NCBI RefSeq assembly: GCF_000404225.1
Contig: NC_021353.1
Span: 434,001 to 498,000, forward strand
Direction: 5' to 3'
Source: Candidatus Methanomassiliicoccus intestinalis Issoire-Mx1
GTDB taxonomy: Archaea > Thermoplasmatota > Thermoplasmata > Methanomassiliicoccales > Methanomassiliicoccaceae
Length of the DNA: 64,000 bases
Notes under the pieces: generated by a model
The model's input: the letters and a program-made list of their open reading frames with translations, nothing else
Databases searched by the model: none
Told to the model about the DNA's origin: nothing
Part shown: in pieces, positions 52,448 to 61,254 of the stretch
How the letters are laid out: each line of letters starts with the position of its first letter
Numbering within the stretch: position 1 is the first letter of the stretch
Position numbers and translations under genes: made by a program

Positions 52448-52466
52448 GGATCCCACACTGGGACCC
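52448..52466 (+). terminator. Terminator hairpin after rps8e
   Basis: GGATCCCA and TGGGACCC pair over 8 positions with one mismatch around a 3-nt CAC loop, beginning 8 nt after the eS8 stop and just before the SRP19 promoter. Confidence 0.5.
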
Positions 52467-52488
52467 ATTCTGAGATCTACAAAAGGCA

Positions 52489-52499
52489 TCTTTTTATAC
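52489..52499 (+). promoter_or_regulatory. TATA box of the srp19 gene
   Basis: CTTTTTATACA lies about 26 nt upstream of the ATG at 52521, so the transcript is likely leaderless or nearly so. Confidence 0.5.
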
Positions 52500-52520
52500 A
52501 TCTAACGCAGTGATGAGCTC

Positions 52521-52814
52521 ATGGCTTTTGATGCAGACAAAGCGTGGGTTCTTTGGCCAGAATATTTTGATAGCTCTAGGTCTAGGTCTCAAGGCCGCAG
52601 AGTTCCAAAAGAATTAAGCATTCAGAATCCACAGATGGAAAACATCATTAAAGCAGTTGATACGCTTCAACTAGGCCACAAAATGGAAGAAGGAAAGAGT
52701 TATCCAGCGGCATGGTGGAACAAGCAGGGCCTTCTTCTCGTAGAAAACAACATGCCCAAAAATGAACTTTTGATAAAAGTGGCTCAAAAGCTGAAGAAGA
52801 TTCAGAAAAACTGA
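52521..52814 (+). CDS. srp19: Signal recognition particle protein SRP19
   Basis: A 97-residue RNA-binding subunit of the archaeal SRP. VLWPEYFDSSRSRSQGRRVP is the family signature near the start, followed by AVDTLQLGHKMEEGKSYPAA and NKQGLLLV. It binds the GNAR tetraloops of 7S RNA and allows SRP54 assembly. No SRP RNA gene is adjacent. Confidence 0.95.
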   Translation: MAFDADKAWVLWPEYFDSSRSRSQGRRVPKELSIQNPQMENIIKAVDTLQLGHKMEEGKSYPAAWWNKQGLLLVENNMPKNELLIKVAQKLKKIQKN

Positions 52815-52950
52815 CTCAGCATTCATGCGCATTATGCGCTGATGAGCAATGTTTATGCTTATTGTATCACAGATTAGACTATGCTTTTGGCAGAGTCTAG
52901 TTAGAACTGCATGATAACACTGCATCAGTGCCGAAAAGGAGAGTTATAAC

Positions 52951-53586
52951 ACGAACTTCGAAAATACAGAGTTAAGACCGCTTAGCAGAAAGGACTACAA
53001 AGACATTGAAGAGTTAATCAGTAAAACTTGGAAGTATGACAGCCTAAGCAGCAATCCAAAAGACGCAAAACATCTTAGCCGTCTTTATCTGAGAAGCTGC
53101 CTCAAAAGATCTACATTCTCTTGTGTAGCTGTTAGTGAGGGCAAGGCAGTTGGAATCATACTTGTAAGCAGTGAAAAATCTGCACCGAGATTTACGATTA
53201 CTCGCAGCTTATCGCAGATCTATGCAGCGATGTTACTATTATCAACCAAAACTGGCAGAACAATTGGAAAAGTATTCGGAGGCTTTGAAAAAGTGGATTC
53301 TGAGCTTTTAGAAAATAGCAAACAATCGTTCGATGGTGAGATCTGTTTATTTGCAGTAAGTGAAGAATGCAGAGGGGCTGGCGTTGGGAAACGCCTTTAT
53401 TCTGCAGCTGTCGATTACTTAAAATCTGAAGATGCAAGATCTTACTATCTATTTACAGACACGACCTGCACATACCAGTTTTATGAAAAACGGGGCATGA
53501 AGAGAATTGGTGAAAAAAAGGTTGGACTGCGTCCTTATTCAAATCATGATCTGAATATGTTCATATATTCATACAAACTTGAATGA
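52951..53586 (+). CDS. GNAT family N-acetyltransferase lacking a conventional start codon
   Basis: The open frame from 52918 to 53586 encodes a complete GNAT: an N-terminal beta-alpha unit (TELRPLSRKDYKDIEELISK), a long middle with CVAVSEGKAVGIILV, and the acetyl-CoA loop EECRGAGVGKRLYSAAVDYL near residue 145 with the C-terminal FYEKRGMKRIGEKK. No ATG, GTG or TTG occurs in frame before 53230, which would remove half the domain. AAAGGAGAG at 52935-52943 sits 7 nt before an ACG at 52951, so ACG may be the initiator. A tiny ATG frame at 52911-52949 ends 1 nt before it. Alternatives are a recent start-codon mutation or a frameshift. Confidence 0.6.
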   Translation, partial: TNFENTELRPLSRKDYKDIEELISKTWKYDSLSSNPKDAKHLSRLYLRSCLKRSTFSCVAVSEGKAVGIILVSSEKSAPRFTITRSLSQIYAAMLLLSTKTGRTIGKVFGGFEKVDSELLENSKQSFDGEICLFAVSEECRGAGVGKRLYSAAVDYLKSEDARSYYLFTDTTCTYQFYEKRGMKRIGEKKVGLRPYSNHDLNMFIYSYKLE

Positions 53587-53670
53587 TGTGGTAAAACAGA
53601 ATGCCTTTGCATGAGACAAGATGCACATTGCGTCTTCAAGGTGTTTCTGTAATATTAAAAGCATAAATCC

Positions 53671-53694
53671 AGATGCTGTTAAAATGCAGCATCT
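53671..53694. terminator. Bidirectional terminator hairpin
   Basis: AGATGCTG (53671-53678) and CAGCATCT (53687-53694) form a perfect 8-bp stem with an 8-nt loop between the convergent GNAT (plus) and PNPOx-like (minus) stops. It probably serves both transcripts. Confidence 0.6.
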
Positions 53695-53705
53695 GAAAAT
53701 CCATT

Positions 53706-54098
53706 TTATAATTTTATTGTTCTAGGCTTCTCTGTAAATGAGGAGAAAGTTGCTGTTGCGTCTTTTAGGTAAAGAACTTCTGTGTTGTCATCTTCTGCAG
53801 AATACATTGATTTTAGTTGTGGATAGTTATTCAGCAAGTGCTCTTTTGGTTCTTTCCTATCGTCTCTTACAGCAACGGCGTTTATTCTAAGCCATGTTGA
53901 TCCGTCAAATGCGCAGATTTCTATTTTTGGATTGACAGCAATCTGCTTAGATACAGATTTTGATTTTCCAGTCTGTATATACAATCTGTTCTCAAATATG
54001 TCAATAGTTCCGAACGGTCGGACCCTCGGCTGATCTCCTTCCATGGTTGCTAAATAATATGTCTGGCATTTCTTCAGAAAATCATATATTTCTTGCAT
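53706..54098 (-). CDS. Pyridoxamine 5'-phosphate oxidase-like flavin-binding protein
   Basis: A 130-residue split-barrel protein. FLKKCQTYYLATMEGDQPRV with RPFGTIDIFENRLYIQTGKS is typical of the short PNPOx-like family that binds FMN or F420. KSVSKQIAVNPKIEICAFDG follows. It may reduce a flavin substrate; the true substrate is unknown. Confidence 0.8.
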   Translation of the reverse strand: MQEIYDFLKKCQTYYLATMEGDQPRVRPFGTIDIFENRLYIQTGKSKSVSKQIAVNPKIEICAFDGSTWLRINAVAVRDDRKEPKEHLLNNYPQLKSMYSAEDDNTEVLYLKDATATFSSFTEKPRTIKL

Positions 54099-54221
54099 GC
54101 AAAACCTCAGATCTGTATAATGCTAACCTATCGATAAAGAAATCTCTGAGATCATGTCTTCAAACATGATTGTAAATTCATGTGAAGAAGCACTATCAAA
54201 TGCCTCTCCACATTAGTTAAA

Positions 54222-54848
54222 TTACTGGGGTGACACAGGGTCCTGAGTTGGTACTGCAAAAGCTACATTTCCAGATATCTTTTGGATTTTTACTTTAAGC
54301 TTTGCACCCTTTGCTGTGCCGGGAACATAAACGACATATTTATCCAACTTTGCAATGCCATCTCCCTTTCTTCCAACATCTTCAACCATGATTTCATAGA
54401 CGCTGCCTTCTCTAATGGCAAAGTCATCTCTTGAAGATCTTCTAACGTTTACGGGGCGGTGTGCACCACATGCATCGCATTCCAATACGAGTGTTCTTCC
54501 ATCTTTGATGATTCTCGTATCAGGTCTTCCACATTCAGAGCATAATACGAAAGTATCTATGTAACCTTGTATACGGTCGTTGATTTGTGCACTTGTGATT
54601 TTAGCCTTGAGAACAAGCCTCTGCCCTTCTATATTGCCTGGGGTACCCAGTTCTCTAAGTAAGTAGTGGAGAAGATGCTCTGGATCTCGTCTCAAAGCGT
54701 CTACGATAGCACTGAAGTTTCTGATAACTGTGATCTTTCCTTCCTGCAGTATGTCTGGCTCCGGAACTTTAAATCTCTCGTGGTTTTTTATTGTCTCAGG
54801 AAGGCTTGTTTTGGCTCTGTCGAGCAATGCCAGGTAATCGTCATCCAT
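54222..54848 (-). CDS. Translation initiation factor aIF2 subunit beta fused to a TRAM domain
   Basis: A 208-residue protein. Residues 1-135 are aIF2-beta: YLALLDRAKTSLPETIKNHE, then IRNFSAIVDALRRDPEHLLH and a zinc ribbon (CSECGRPDTRI and CDACGAHRPVN). The last ~60 residues (GSVYEIMVEDVGRKGDGIAK, VYVPGTAKGAKLKVKIQKIS) form a TRAM domain that binds RNA. The frame runs to an ATG at 54968, but the ATG at 54848 gives the family N-terminus. Such aIF2-beta/TRAM fusions are known in some archaea. The GNAT gene upstream overlaps the unused extension only. Confidence 0.92.
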   Translation of the reverse strand: MDDDYLALLDRAKTSLPETIKNHERFKVPEPDILQEGKITVIRNFSAIVDALRRDPEHLLHYLLRELGTPGNIEGQRLVLKAKITSAQINDRIQGYIDTFVLCSECGRPDTRIIKDGRTLVLECDACGAHRPVNVRRSSRDDFAIREGSVYEIMVEDVGRKGDGIAKLDKYVVYVPGTAKGAKLKVKIQKISGNVAFAVPTQDPVSPQ

Positions 54849-54964
54849 TATAATCACAACTTTTAATCCTTTCAAGTGATTTGAAGCTTGCCATCCTTTA
54901 TATTTCTTGTTATAGTTTTCATGACTGCATTTAGGAAATCTGTACTTTATTTGAATGATAATTT

Positions 54965-55447
54965 TCATTCATTAAAATTTAATTTGTAATAATCATGCTT
55001 ATTTTTCTCCATAATCGTATACCTGAACACGGCATCGTCCGCCACCGGTGCATTTATGGTCTCTTTTTCTGAATACCCATGATCTAGATAGAACTGGTAG
55101 CCTGTTATAGAAGAGTGCAGAAATACGCTTTCATGCTCATCCAGTATTAGTTTTTCTAGATACTCCATAATCTCAGTTCCGTATCCATAGCCTTGAAAGT
55201 CTGGATGAATAAAGACCCTTGAGATGTAATTGCCATGGTGTGATCCAGTGCCCACACATTTTCCATCCACTTCAATTATGTAAGTGTCTCCATTGGAGAT
55301 GTCATTACATATGTTATCCATGCTGTGATAATCTCGAAAATAATCGATGACTTCTGGCGCATAACAACTGGAGTATGCCCTTTCCATCGTTTTGCAGACA
55401 ATGTCATGAACAATGCCAGTATCCTGTTCTTTTGCTTGTCTGATCAT
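54965..55447 (-). CDS. GNAT family N-acetyltransferase
   Basis: A 160-residue protein with the acetyl-CoA-binding segment VFIHPDFQGYGYGTEIMEYL near residue 85 and the C-terminal HSSITGYQFYLDHGYSEKET. MIRQAKEQDTGIVHDIVCKT is a standard GNAT N-terminus. The substrate is unknown. It precedes the aIF2-beta gene on the same strand but by a long gap once that start is corrected. Confidence 0.8.
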   Translation of the reverse strand: MIRQAKEQDTGIVHDIVCKTMERAYSSCYAPEVIDYFRDYHSMDNICNDISNGDTYIIEVDGKCVGTGSHHGNYISRVFIHPDFQGYGYGTEIMEYLEKLILDEHESVFLHSSITGYQFYLDHGYSEKETINAPVADDAVFRYTIMEKNKHDYYKLNFNE

Positions 55448-55545
55448 AAGCTACTCCACACGCTCTAAAATGATGATATACTTTTGTCTTTGAAATATCA
55501 AAGTCTAATTACTACAATTGAATTCTGCTAGATGTTGGAATTGAA

Positions 55546-56373
55546 ATGAAGTCCTGTGATGATAAATGCATCAGAGTTGCATTGTGCCAGATTCGATGTT
55601 CATTGGGCAATAAGAAAGAAAATATTGCTAAGATGAAGAGTATTTTAGAAGAATACTCTGCCGATCTGTATGTGTTCCCAGAGATGTTTCTTACAGGTTA
55701 TATGATCAGAGATGAAGTATTCACTCTCTCTGAGTCAATTAGGGACAATAGCTTTCAGGCAGTGAGCGACCTTTCAAAACAATATGGTGTAGATATTGTA
55801 TTTGGTGCTGCTGTGAATGATGATGTGCCTGGCATTATTAGAAACAGCGCGGTCGCAGTACACTCTGATGGATTGCTTGAAAAATATGATAAAATCCATC
55901 TGGCTAATTTTGGACCGTTTGATGAATGCCTATATTTCACCCCGGGCGAAAATCTAAAAATTATAGATGTCCAGGGATTTAAGATTGGATTGATAATCTG
56001 TTACGACATCTTTTTTCCTGAATTGATAAAGTCATATGCACTTGCTGGTGTGGATGGAGTAATCTGCATCTCTGCGTCTCCAGTTACATCAATGACCGCG
56101 TTTGAGACAGTGATGCCGGCCAGGGCTGTTGAAAATGCAATATATATGATCTATGTCAATCAAGCAGGGCCTCAATTGAACCAGGTATTCTTTGGAGGAA
56201 GCGGGGCAGTAGATCCATCTGGTATGCAGATGGTGAAGAACGTATACTTTAACTCAGATGTAACGGTAGTTTCACTCAGTAAACTGCATTTAGCAAGGGC
56301 TAAAAAACTGAGACCTACTATCAGAGACTCTTTAGCATTTAAGCGAAATATTGATGTACTTGGTCAAGAATGA
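55546..56373 (+). CDS. Carbon-nitrogen hydrolase (nitrilase superfamily)
   Basis: A 275-residue hydrolase. The catalytic triad is visible as Glu in VFPEMFLTGY near residue 45, Lys in YDKIHLANFG near 112 and Cys in GLIICYDIFFPEL near residue 148. The family hydrolyses amides or nitriles such as omega-amides or N-carbamoyl compounds; the substrate is not evident. A small hairpin (GCCCA/TGGGC at 56375-56390) follows the stop, and then a tRNA gene on the same strand. Confidence 0.85.
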   Translation: MKSCDDKCIRVALCQIRCSLGNKKENIAKMKSILEEYSADLYVFPEMFLTGYMIRDEVFTLSESIRDNSFQAVSDLSKQYGVDIVFGAAVNDDVPGIIRNSAVAVHSDGLLEKYDKIHLANFGPFDECLYFTPGENLKIIDVQGFKIGLIICYDIFFPELIKSYALAGVDGVICISASPVTSMTAFETVMPARAVENAIYMIYVNQAGPQLNQVFFGGSGAVDPSGMQMVKNVYFNSDVTVVSLSKLHLARAKKLRPTIRDSLAFKRNIDVLGQE

Positions 56374-56402
56374 AGCCCAAGAATCTGGGCGATCTGTATT
56401 AT

Positions 56403-56486
56403 GCCGAGGTGGCCCAGCCCGGTAAGGCGCAAGCCTGGAAAGCTTGTGTCCGCAAGGACTCGTGAGTTCAAATCTCACCCTCGGCG
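56403..56486 (+). tRNA. tRNA-Ser (anticodon GGA)
   Basis: An 84-nt cloverleaf. The acceptor stem GCCGAGG pairs with CCTCGGC. The anticodon arm CAAGC-CTGGAAA-GCTTG has anticodon GGA (reads UCC/UCU serine codons). A long variable arm (GTCC/GGAC) marks a class II serine tRNA. The T-arm is GTGAG-TTCAAAT-CTCAC. The discriminator base is G and CCA is not encoded. T-rich sequence after 56486 probably terminates transcription. It reads in the same direction as its neighbours. Confidence 0.95.
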
Positions 56487-56564
56487 CTTTTCTGTTTTTC
56501 ATAGGATGATAATTAATATCAAGTAGCATTTTGATGTTGAAGGCACAAGTAGGTAGGAATAGAA

Positions 56565-57059
56565 ATGAAAGTAAACGTTGATCTTAGATTGAAAGATGTT
56601 CCTGGGCAGTTGGTCAGTGCTCTAGATCCAATCTCCTCCTGTGGAGGGAACATACGCGGAGTTGTTCATCATCACGATGTAAGGGATGGTGGCAGGATAG
56701 CGGTCAACGTTACGTTTGAAGCATCATCAGATCCTGTATTTCATAAGATTCTTAATGAATGGGAGAAAAGGGATGTAGAGGTTGCAAAGATAAATTCATT
56801 CATTGAAACATATCCTATTCATTATCTTTTGGTAGGCGACATTTCATCAGCAGAAATGGAAAATATAACGCGGGGATTAGAATCTGTCGAAAATGTCGTA
56901 TCAATCGATGTTCGTTATACGGGTGCTGCAACATCCTCATCACATACGGCATTGATTACCGGTACAGTTTCCTCGCAGGATACTCTTAAAACTCTGGATG
57001 ATTTCTTCTATGAAAGGGCGCAGAAGAAGAACTATCTTCTAGTGAGGGGGCTTGAATGA
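56565..57059 (+). CDS. ACT-domain protein (homoserine dehydrogenase regulator)
   Basis: A 164-residue protein with two ACT-like units: VNVDLRLKDVPGQLVSALDP with ISSCGGNIRGVVHHHDVRDG in the N-terminal half, and a second (HYLLVGDISSAEMENITRGL onwards). ACT domains bind amino acids. The gene overlaps homoserine dehydrogenase by 4 nt, so it likely senses threonine or isoleucine for that enzyme, as in other archaeal ACT/hom pairs. Feedback regulation is inference. Confidence 0.82.
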   Translation: MKVNVDLRLKDVPGQLVSALDPISSCGGNIRGVVHHHDVRDGGRIAVNVTFEASSDPVFHKILNEWEKRDVEVAKINSFIETYPIHYLLVGDISSAEMENITRGLESVENVVSIDVRYTGAATSSSHTALITGTVSSQDTLKTLDDFFYERAQKKNYLLVRGLE

Positions 57060-58054
57060 TGAAGGTCCTCATTGCTGGCTTCGGCACGGTGGGTCAGGGA
57101 ATCGCGGAAGTAATCGGTAGCAGACAGAACTTATTTAGCTCTATGAATGAAAAAATCAGCATAGTCGGAGCTTTCGATTCATCTTCCTTAATCTCTGGAA
57201 AGAATCTCAATCCTACTCAATTGGTGGAAAAGAAAAAAACTACTGGGAAGGTAGGGACTAAGGAGATTCCAGACGATGTTGCCAGATATATTGAAGAAGC
57301 CGACTTTGACGTTCTTCTGGATACTACCCCGACCAACATTGAGCATGCTGAGCCAGGTCTTACATACATATTATCAGCCTTACATTCTGGAAAGCATGTA
57401 GTTACATCTAACAAAGGCCCTCTGGCACTTAAGTTCAGCACACTCTCTGCCGCTGCAGACAAGAATGGTGTGAAGCTGAAATATGAAGCATCGGTCGGCG
57501 GAGCAATGCCAATCATAAATCTCTCAAAACAACTTCTGGCTGGAGAAGATATAACCTCCTTAAGAGGGATTCTAAATGGCACCTGTAACTTCATTCTGAA
57601 TCGTATGAAAGAAGAAGGCCTGCCATTTTACCAAGCACTGAGGGAAGCTCAGGACCTAGGATATGCTGAAACTGATCCAACATATGACATCGACGGGGTC
57701 GACTCTGCAGCAAAAGTAGCAATATTGGCAAATGCAATTTTTGGCATGGATGTTAATTATTATGACGTTGTACGCAGCGGCATCAGAAATATTACTGAGG
57801 ATGCCATAGCTTTAGCTGCCGAAGAGAACAGCGTAATAAGACTCATTGGTGAAATCGGGGGAGGAAAGCTAGAGGTGGCTCCAAGATTGGTTCCTGTAGC
57901 CCATCCTCTTTCTATCGGCGGCACTCAGAATATGGCGAGCTTAATTACTGATCTTGCCGGAGAAATAACAATTTCCGGCAGAGGTGCTGGAAAAAAAGAA
58001 ACAGCAAGCGCGATGCTCAGTGATTTAATCTCAATAATCAGAGACAAAGAGTAA
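57056..58054 (+). CDS. hom: Homoserine dehydrogenase
   Basis: A 332-residue enzyme reducing aspartate semialdehyde to homoserine. It has the NAD(P)-binding motif LIAGFGTVGQGIAEVI (residues 5-20), ALHSGKHVVTSNKGPLAL near residue 108, KYEASVGGAMPIINL near 145, and the catalytic-domain signature LNGTCNFILNRM with EAQDLGYAETDPTYDIDGVD near residue 205. It lacks a C-terminal ACT domain, which is supplied by the preceding gene. It starts at the overlapping ATG and is followed by citramalate synthase. Confidence 0.94.
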   Translation: MMKVLIAGFGTVGQGIAEVIGSRQNLFSSMNEKISIVGAFDSSSLISGKNLNPTQLVEKKKTTGKVGTKEIPDDVARYIEEADFDVLLDTTPTNIEHAEPGLTYILSALHSGKHVVTSNKGPLALKFSTLSAAADKNGVKLKYEASVGGAMPIINLSKQLLAGEDITSLRGILNGTCNFILNRMKEEGLPFYQALREAQDLGYAETDPTYDIDGVDSAAKVAILANAIFGMDVNYYDVVRSGIRNITEDAIALAAEENSVIRLIGEIGGGKLEVAPRLVPVAHPLSIGGTQNMASLITDLAGEITISGRGAGKKETASAMLSDLISIIRDKE

Positions 58055-58067
58055 TGATGGTGTTTTG

Positions 58068-59636
58068 ATGGAAAAAATCCAAATTTATGACACTACCTTA
58101 AGGGACGGAGCTCAGGCTGAGGGAATATCATTCTCAACAGAAGATAAATTAGATATAGCTTCAAAGCTCGATCTCTTTGGTATTGATTATATTGAAGGGG
58201 GATGGCCTTCATCAAATCCCAAAGATTCTTCATTTTTTGACTCTGCAAAAAACTCCAGATTCACTCATGCAAAACTGACAGCATTTGGTAGTACGAGGCG
58301 TGTAGGGCTGGCATGCAGCAATGACCCTAGCATAAAATCTATCGCTGAATCGGGTGTTAAATGTGCATCCATATTTGGAAAATCATGGGATTTTCATGTT
58401 ACAGATGCATTAAGGATATCTCTAGATGAAAATCTGGAGATCGTTGCTGATAGCATATCTTTCCTCAAAAACCGCGGCATGGAGGTTTTATTCTGTGCAG
58501 AGCATTTCTTTGATGGCTATCTGCACTCACCAGACTATGCTCTTTCTGTCCTGGAAGCTGCAGAATCTGCTGGAGCAGACTGGCTTATACTTTGTGATAC
58601 AAATGGAGGCACGCTTCCATCGGCAGTCGAAGATATTACTGCCATTGTCGTAGAACAATTCAGAACAACAGTGGGAATACACGCCCACAATGATGCTGAC
58701 CTTGCCGTGGCAAACACTCTTGCAGCTGTATCTGCCGGAGCTTCAATGGTGCAGGGTACAATCAACGGCATAGGTGAGAGGTGCGGCAATGCAAATCTAT
58801 GTTCGATAATTCCAAATCTAGAATTGAAAATGGGGTTAAAAACGAACATCCCTGATCTTTCTCAGCTCACTGCAATCTCTAAGTTTGTTAGTGAAACTGC
58901 AAACATGACCGTAGGGAGAAAACTTCCTTATGTAGGCACTAGTGCTTTTGCTCACAAAGGTGGCATTCATGTCAGTGCTGTTCTGAAAGACAGCAGAACT
59001 TACGAACACATCGATCCTTCGATCGTTGGGAATGAAAGAAGGATTCTTATTTCAGAACTGTCAGGGAATTCGTCATTGAAAGCAAAACTTGGAGAGCTAG
59101 GGATAGATTTGGATGATGAAGACGGAAAGAGAATCCTCCAAAGAATAAAGGATATGGAATCTCAGGGATACCAGTTTGAGGGAGCTGAAGCTTCGTTCGA
59201 ACTCCTTATCAGACGCATGAAAGATGGACTGCGCCCGCCATTCAGAGTAGAGGGATTCAGAATCTTCGTTGATGTTACAGAGGCAAACGTTTCTTCAGAA
59301 GCCAGTATCAAAGTGTTTGATGTATCTGGAATGATGGAGCATACTGCAGCTAACGGAAACGGTCCTGTCAATGCTTTAGACCGAGCTGTCAGAAAAGCTT
59401 TGGAAAGATTCTATCCCAATCTGAAAGATGTTAAACTGGTGGATTATAAAGTAAGAGTAATTGACGGTAAAGAGGCAACCGGTGCTAAAGTCAGAGTATT
59501 GATGCGCAACACAGACGGTTTTGATTCATGGACTACAATCGGAGTATCTACAAACGTGATTGAAGCATCTCTTTCTGCACTCCTCGATAGTCTGGAGTAT
59601 AAACTCTTAAAATCTAAAGAAGCAACCGCAAACTGA
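58068..59636 (+). CDS. cimA: (R)-citramalate synthase (CimA type)
   Basis: A 522-residue enzyme condensing pyruvate and acetyl-CoA, the first step of isoleucine synthesis from pyruvate. The HMGL-like TIM barrel has IYDTTLRDGAQAEGISFST near residue 5, YIEGGWPSSNPKD near 45, and the metal-binding HAHNDADLAVANTLAA near residue 205. The C-terminal LeuA-type regulatory dimer domain begins near residue 395. The YIEGGWP segment and length identify the CimA subgroup rather than 2-isopropylmalate or homocitrate synthase. A TTG at 58065 is in frame, but the ATG at 58068 is preferred. Confidence 0.9.
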   Translation: MEKIQIYDTTLRDGAQAEGISFSTEDKLDIASKLDLFGIDYIEGGWPSSNPKDSSFFDSAKNSRFTHAKLTAFGSTRRVGLACSNDPSIKSIAESGVKCASIFGKSWDFHVTDALRISLDENLEIVADSISFLKNRGMEVLFCAEHFFDGYLHSPDYALSVLEAAESAGADWLILCDTNGGTLPSAVEDITAIVVEQFRTTVGIHAHNDADLAVANTLAAVSAGASMVQGTINGIGERCGNANLCSIIPNLELKMGLKTNIPDLSQLTAISKFVSETANMTVGRKLPYVGTSAFAHKGGIHVSAVLKDSRTYEHIDPSIVGNERRILISELSGNSSLKAKLGELGIDLDDEDGKRILQRIKDMESQGYQFEGAEASFELLIRRMKDGLRPPFRVEGFRIFVDVTEANVSSEASIKVFDVSGMMEHTAANGNGPVNALDRAVRKALERFYPNLKDVKLVDYKVRVIDGKEATGAKVRVLMRNTDGFDSWTTIGVSTNVIEASLSALLDSLEYKLLKSKEATAN

Positions 59637-59655
59637 AAGATATTAATTATAGCAG

Positions 59656-61164
59656 ATGTTTTCCGGTCTGATATTCTTGACTGAAACTGCAGTTAACTCA
59701 GATCAGAGTGTTATTCCTAAATCTTCAAAATATGTAATGTCTTCGACTGAGAAATTGATACTTATTTCCATCTCAATTGGAACATTAATGACTGCTCTGG
59801 ACGCAACCATTGTAAACATTGCGATTCCGACGATTTCAGAAGAATTTGGAGCCAGTGCAAGTGCTTCCTCATGGATACTTTTGGCATACACGATTATGCT
59901 GGCTTGTTTTATGCTCCTATGGGGAAAGTTGGGTGCGTTAACCAGTTATAAAAAGATATTTTTGATTGGAATTGTAATATTCACAGCAAGTTCTCTTGTT
60001 TTGGGATTGGTAGGATTTATACAAAGTCTTGGAATGATAACAATCATTTTGATGCGGGCCGTCCAGGGTCTTGGTGCAGGTATGATCATGGCAATGAATC
60101 TGGCTATGGTTACTGCATACATCTCTCCTGCTGTAAGAGGGTCTGCGATGGGTATAACCACATTGATGGCTTCCATAGGAACTGCATTAGGTCCTGCTTT
60201 AGGCGGTGTTCTAACTTCTGTCCATTGGTCTTTGATATTTTTCATAAATGTGCCAATAGGACTAGCTTGTTTATTCATCTCGCTTAAATCAATGTCATCC
60301 ATAGCAACAGAAAAGATTGCGGTTGATAAGAAATCAGTAGATCTGCTGGGAGCAATTCTGCTGTTTTTTGCACTATTCTCATTCATCTATATGCTGAATA
60401 TAGGAAAAGGAAACTGGACATCTCCAACAGTCATAGGATTAGGAATATGTACAGTCGTCTTTTTGATATTCATATACTTACAGGAAAAAAGATCAAAAGA
60501 TCCAATTGTAAATCTTAGGCTAATCAGCGACAAAAATATTGTTCTAACCTGTATTGCAAATCTTCTAATGTTTGGAGCTATGGCTGGTTGCTATTTCTTC
60601 CTTCCATATTATCTAGAAGGTTTACTCGGACAGACTACTATGTCAGCAGGTCTTATTTTGGTAGCCAATTCCATTGGAGTTATGGTCGCTGGTATCCTAG
60701 TAGGAAAGTTAATGGATAAATCAGGTGGATGCAGAAAGTATGCTTTGATAGGCTGTATAATTACTGCACTCGGCTTTTTATCAATGCTGTCGTACGATCT
60801 TTCTACTAGCATTTTGCAGGTAGTAGCTACATTACTCTTGATGGGCTTTGGTATGGGTTTCTCACTAGTTCCAATTGGAAATAGCATATTTACCCATACA
60901 ATTCCTGGAGAAGAAGGCGCAGCATCTTCCTTTATCAACACCTTCCGTCAGATGGGAAGCAGCGTGGGCTTAGCAATAATGCAAGCTGTCTTTGTTGCGG
61001 TATGGACCATTGATGCAATTCTTACCAAACCACAGTTCATAGACAGACTCGTCAACAGTTTTCACATGGTGTTCATAATCTGTGCATTGTTTGCATTGAT
61101 TGCATGTGTGTTGATGTTACTGAGTAGGGATGGCCCAAACACCTCCGCTAAACAAACAAGCTGA
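59656..61164 (+). CDS. MFS transporter of the DHA2 (EmrB/QacA) family
   Basis: A 502-residue membrane protein with 14 predicted membrane segments. ALDATIVNIAIPTISEEFGA is the motif of TM1 of the DHA2 group, followed by a short motif A (LLWGKLGALTSYKKIFLIGI) and MRAVQGLGAGMIMAMNLAMV in TM4. Substrates are usually drugs or toxic compounds exported against protons. The start could be the ATG at 59656 or the one at 59737, which begins 20 residues before TM1. A strong terminator follows. Confidence 0.88.
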   Translation: MFSGLIFLTETAVNSDQSVIPKSSKYVMSSTEKLILISISIGTLMTALDATIVNIAIPTISEEFGASASASSWILLAYTIMLACFMLLWGKLGALTSYKKIFLIGIVIFTASSLVLGLVGFIQSLGMITIILMRAVQGLGAGMIMAMNLAMVTAYISPAVRGSAMGITTLMASIGTALGPALGGVLTSVHWSLIFFINVPIGLACLFISLKSMSSIATEKIAVDKKSVDLLGAILLFFALFSFIYMLNIGKGNWTSPTVIGLGICTVVFLIFIYLQEKRSKDPIVNLRLISDKNIVLTCIANLLMFGAMAGCYFFLPYYLEGLLGQTTMSAGLILVANSIGVMVAGILVGKLMDKSGGCRKYALIGCIITALGFLSMLSYDLSTSILQVVATLLLMGFGMGFSLVPIGNSIFTHTIPGEEGAASSFINTFRQMGSSVGLAIMQAVFVAVWTIDAILTKPQFIDRLVNSFHMVFIICALFALIACVLMLLSRDGPNTSAKQTS

Positions 61165-61181
61165 TGGACAACGTCCATCAG
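61161..61181 (+). terminator. Intrinsic terminator of the DHA2 transporter gene
   Basis: CTGATGGAC and GTCCATCAG form a perfect 9-bp stem with a 3-nt AAC loop, followed by a T-rich tract. The transporter stop codon lies within the 5' arm. Confidence 0.7.
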
Positions 61182-61254
61182 TATTATTTTTTATTCTATG
61201 TCCTTCACTTAACCAAAGGCAATCTTTAAGGTCGCAGCAATACTTTGCAAATGC

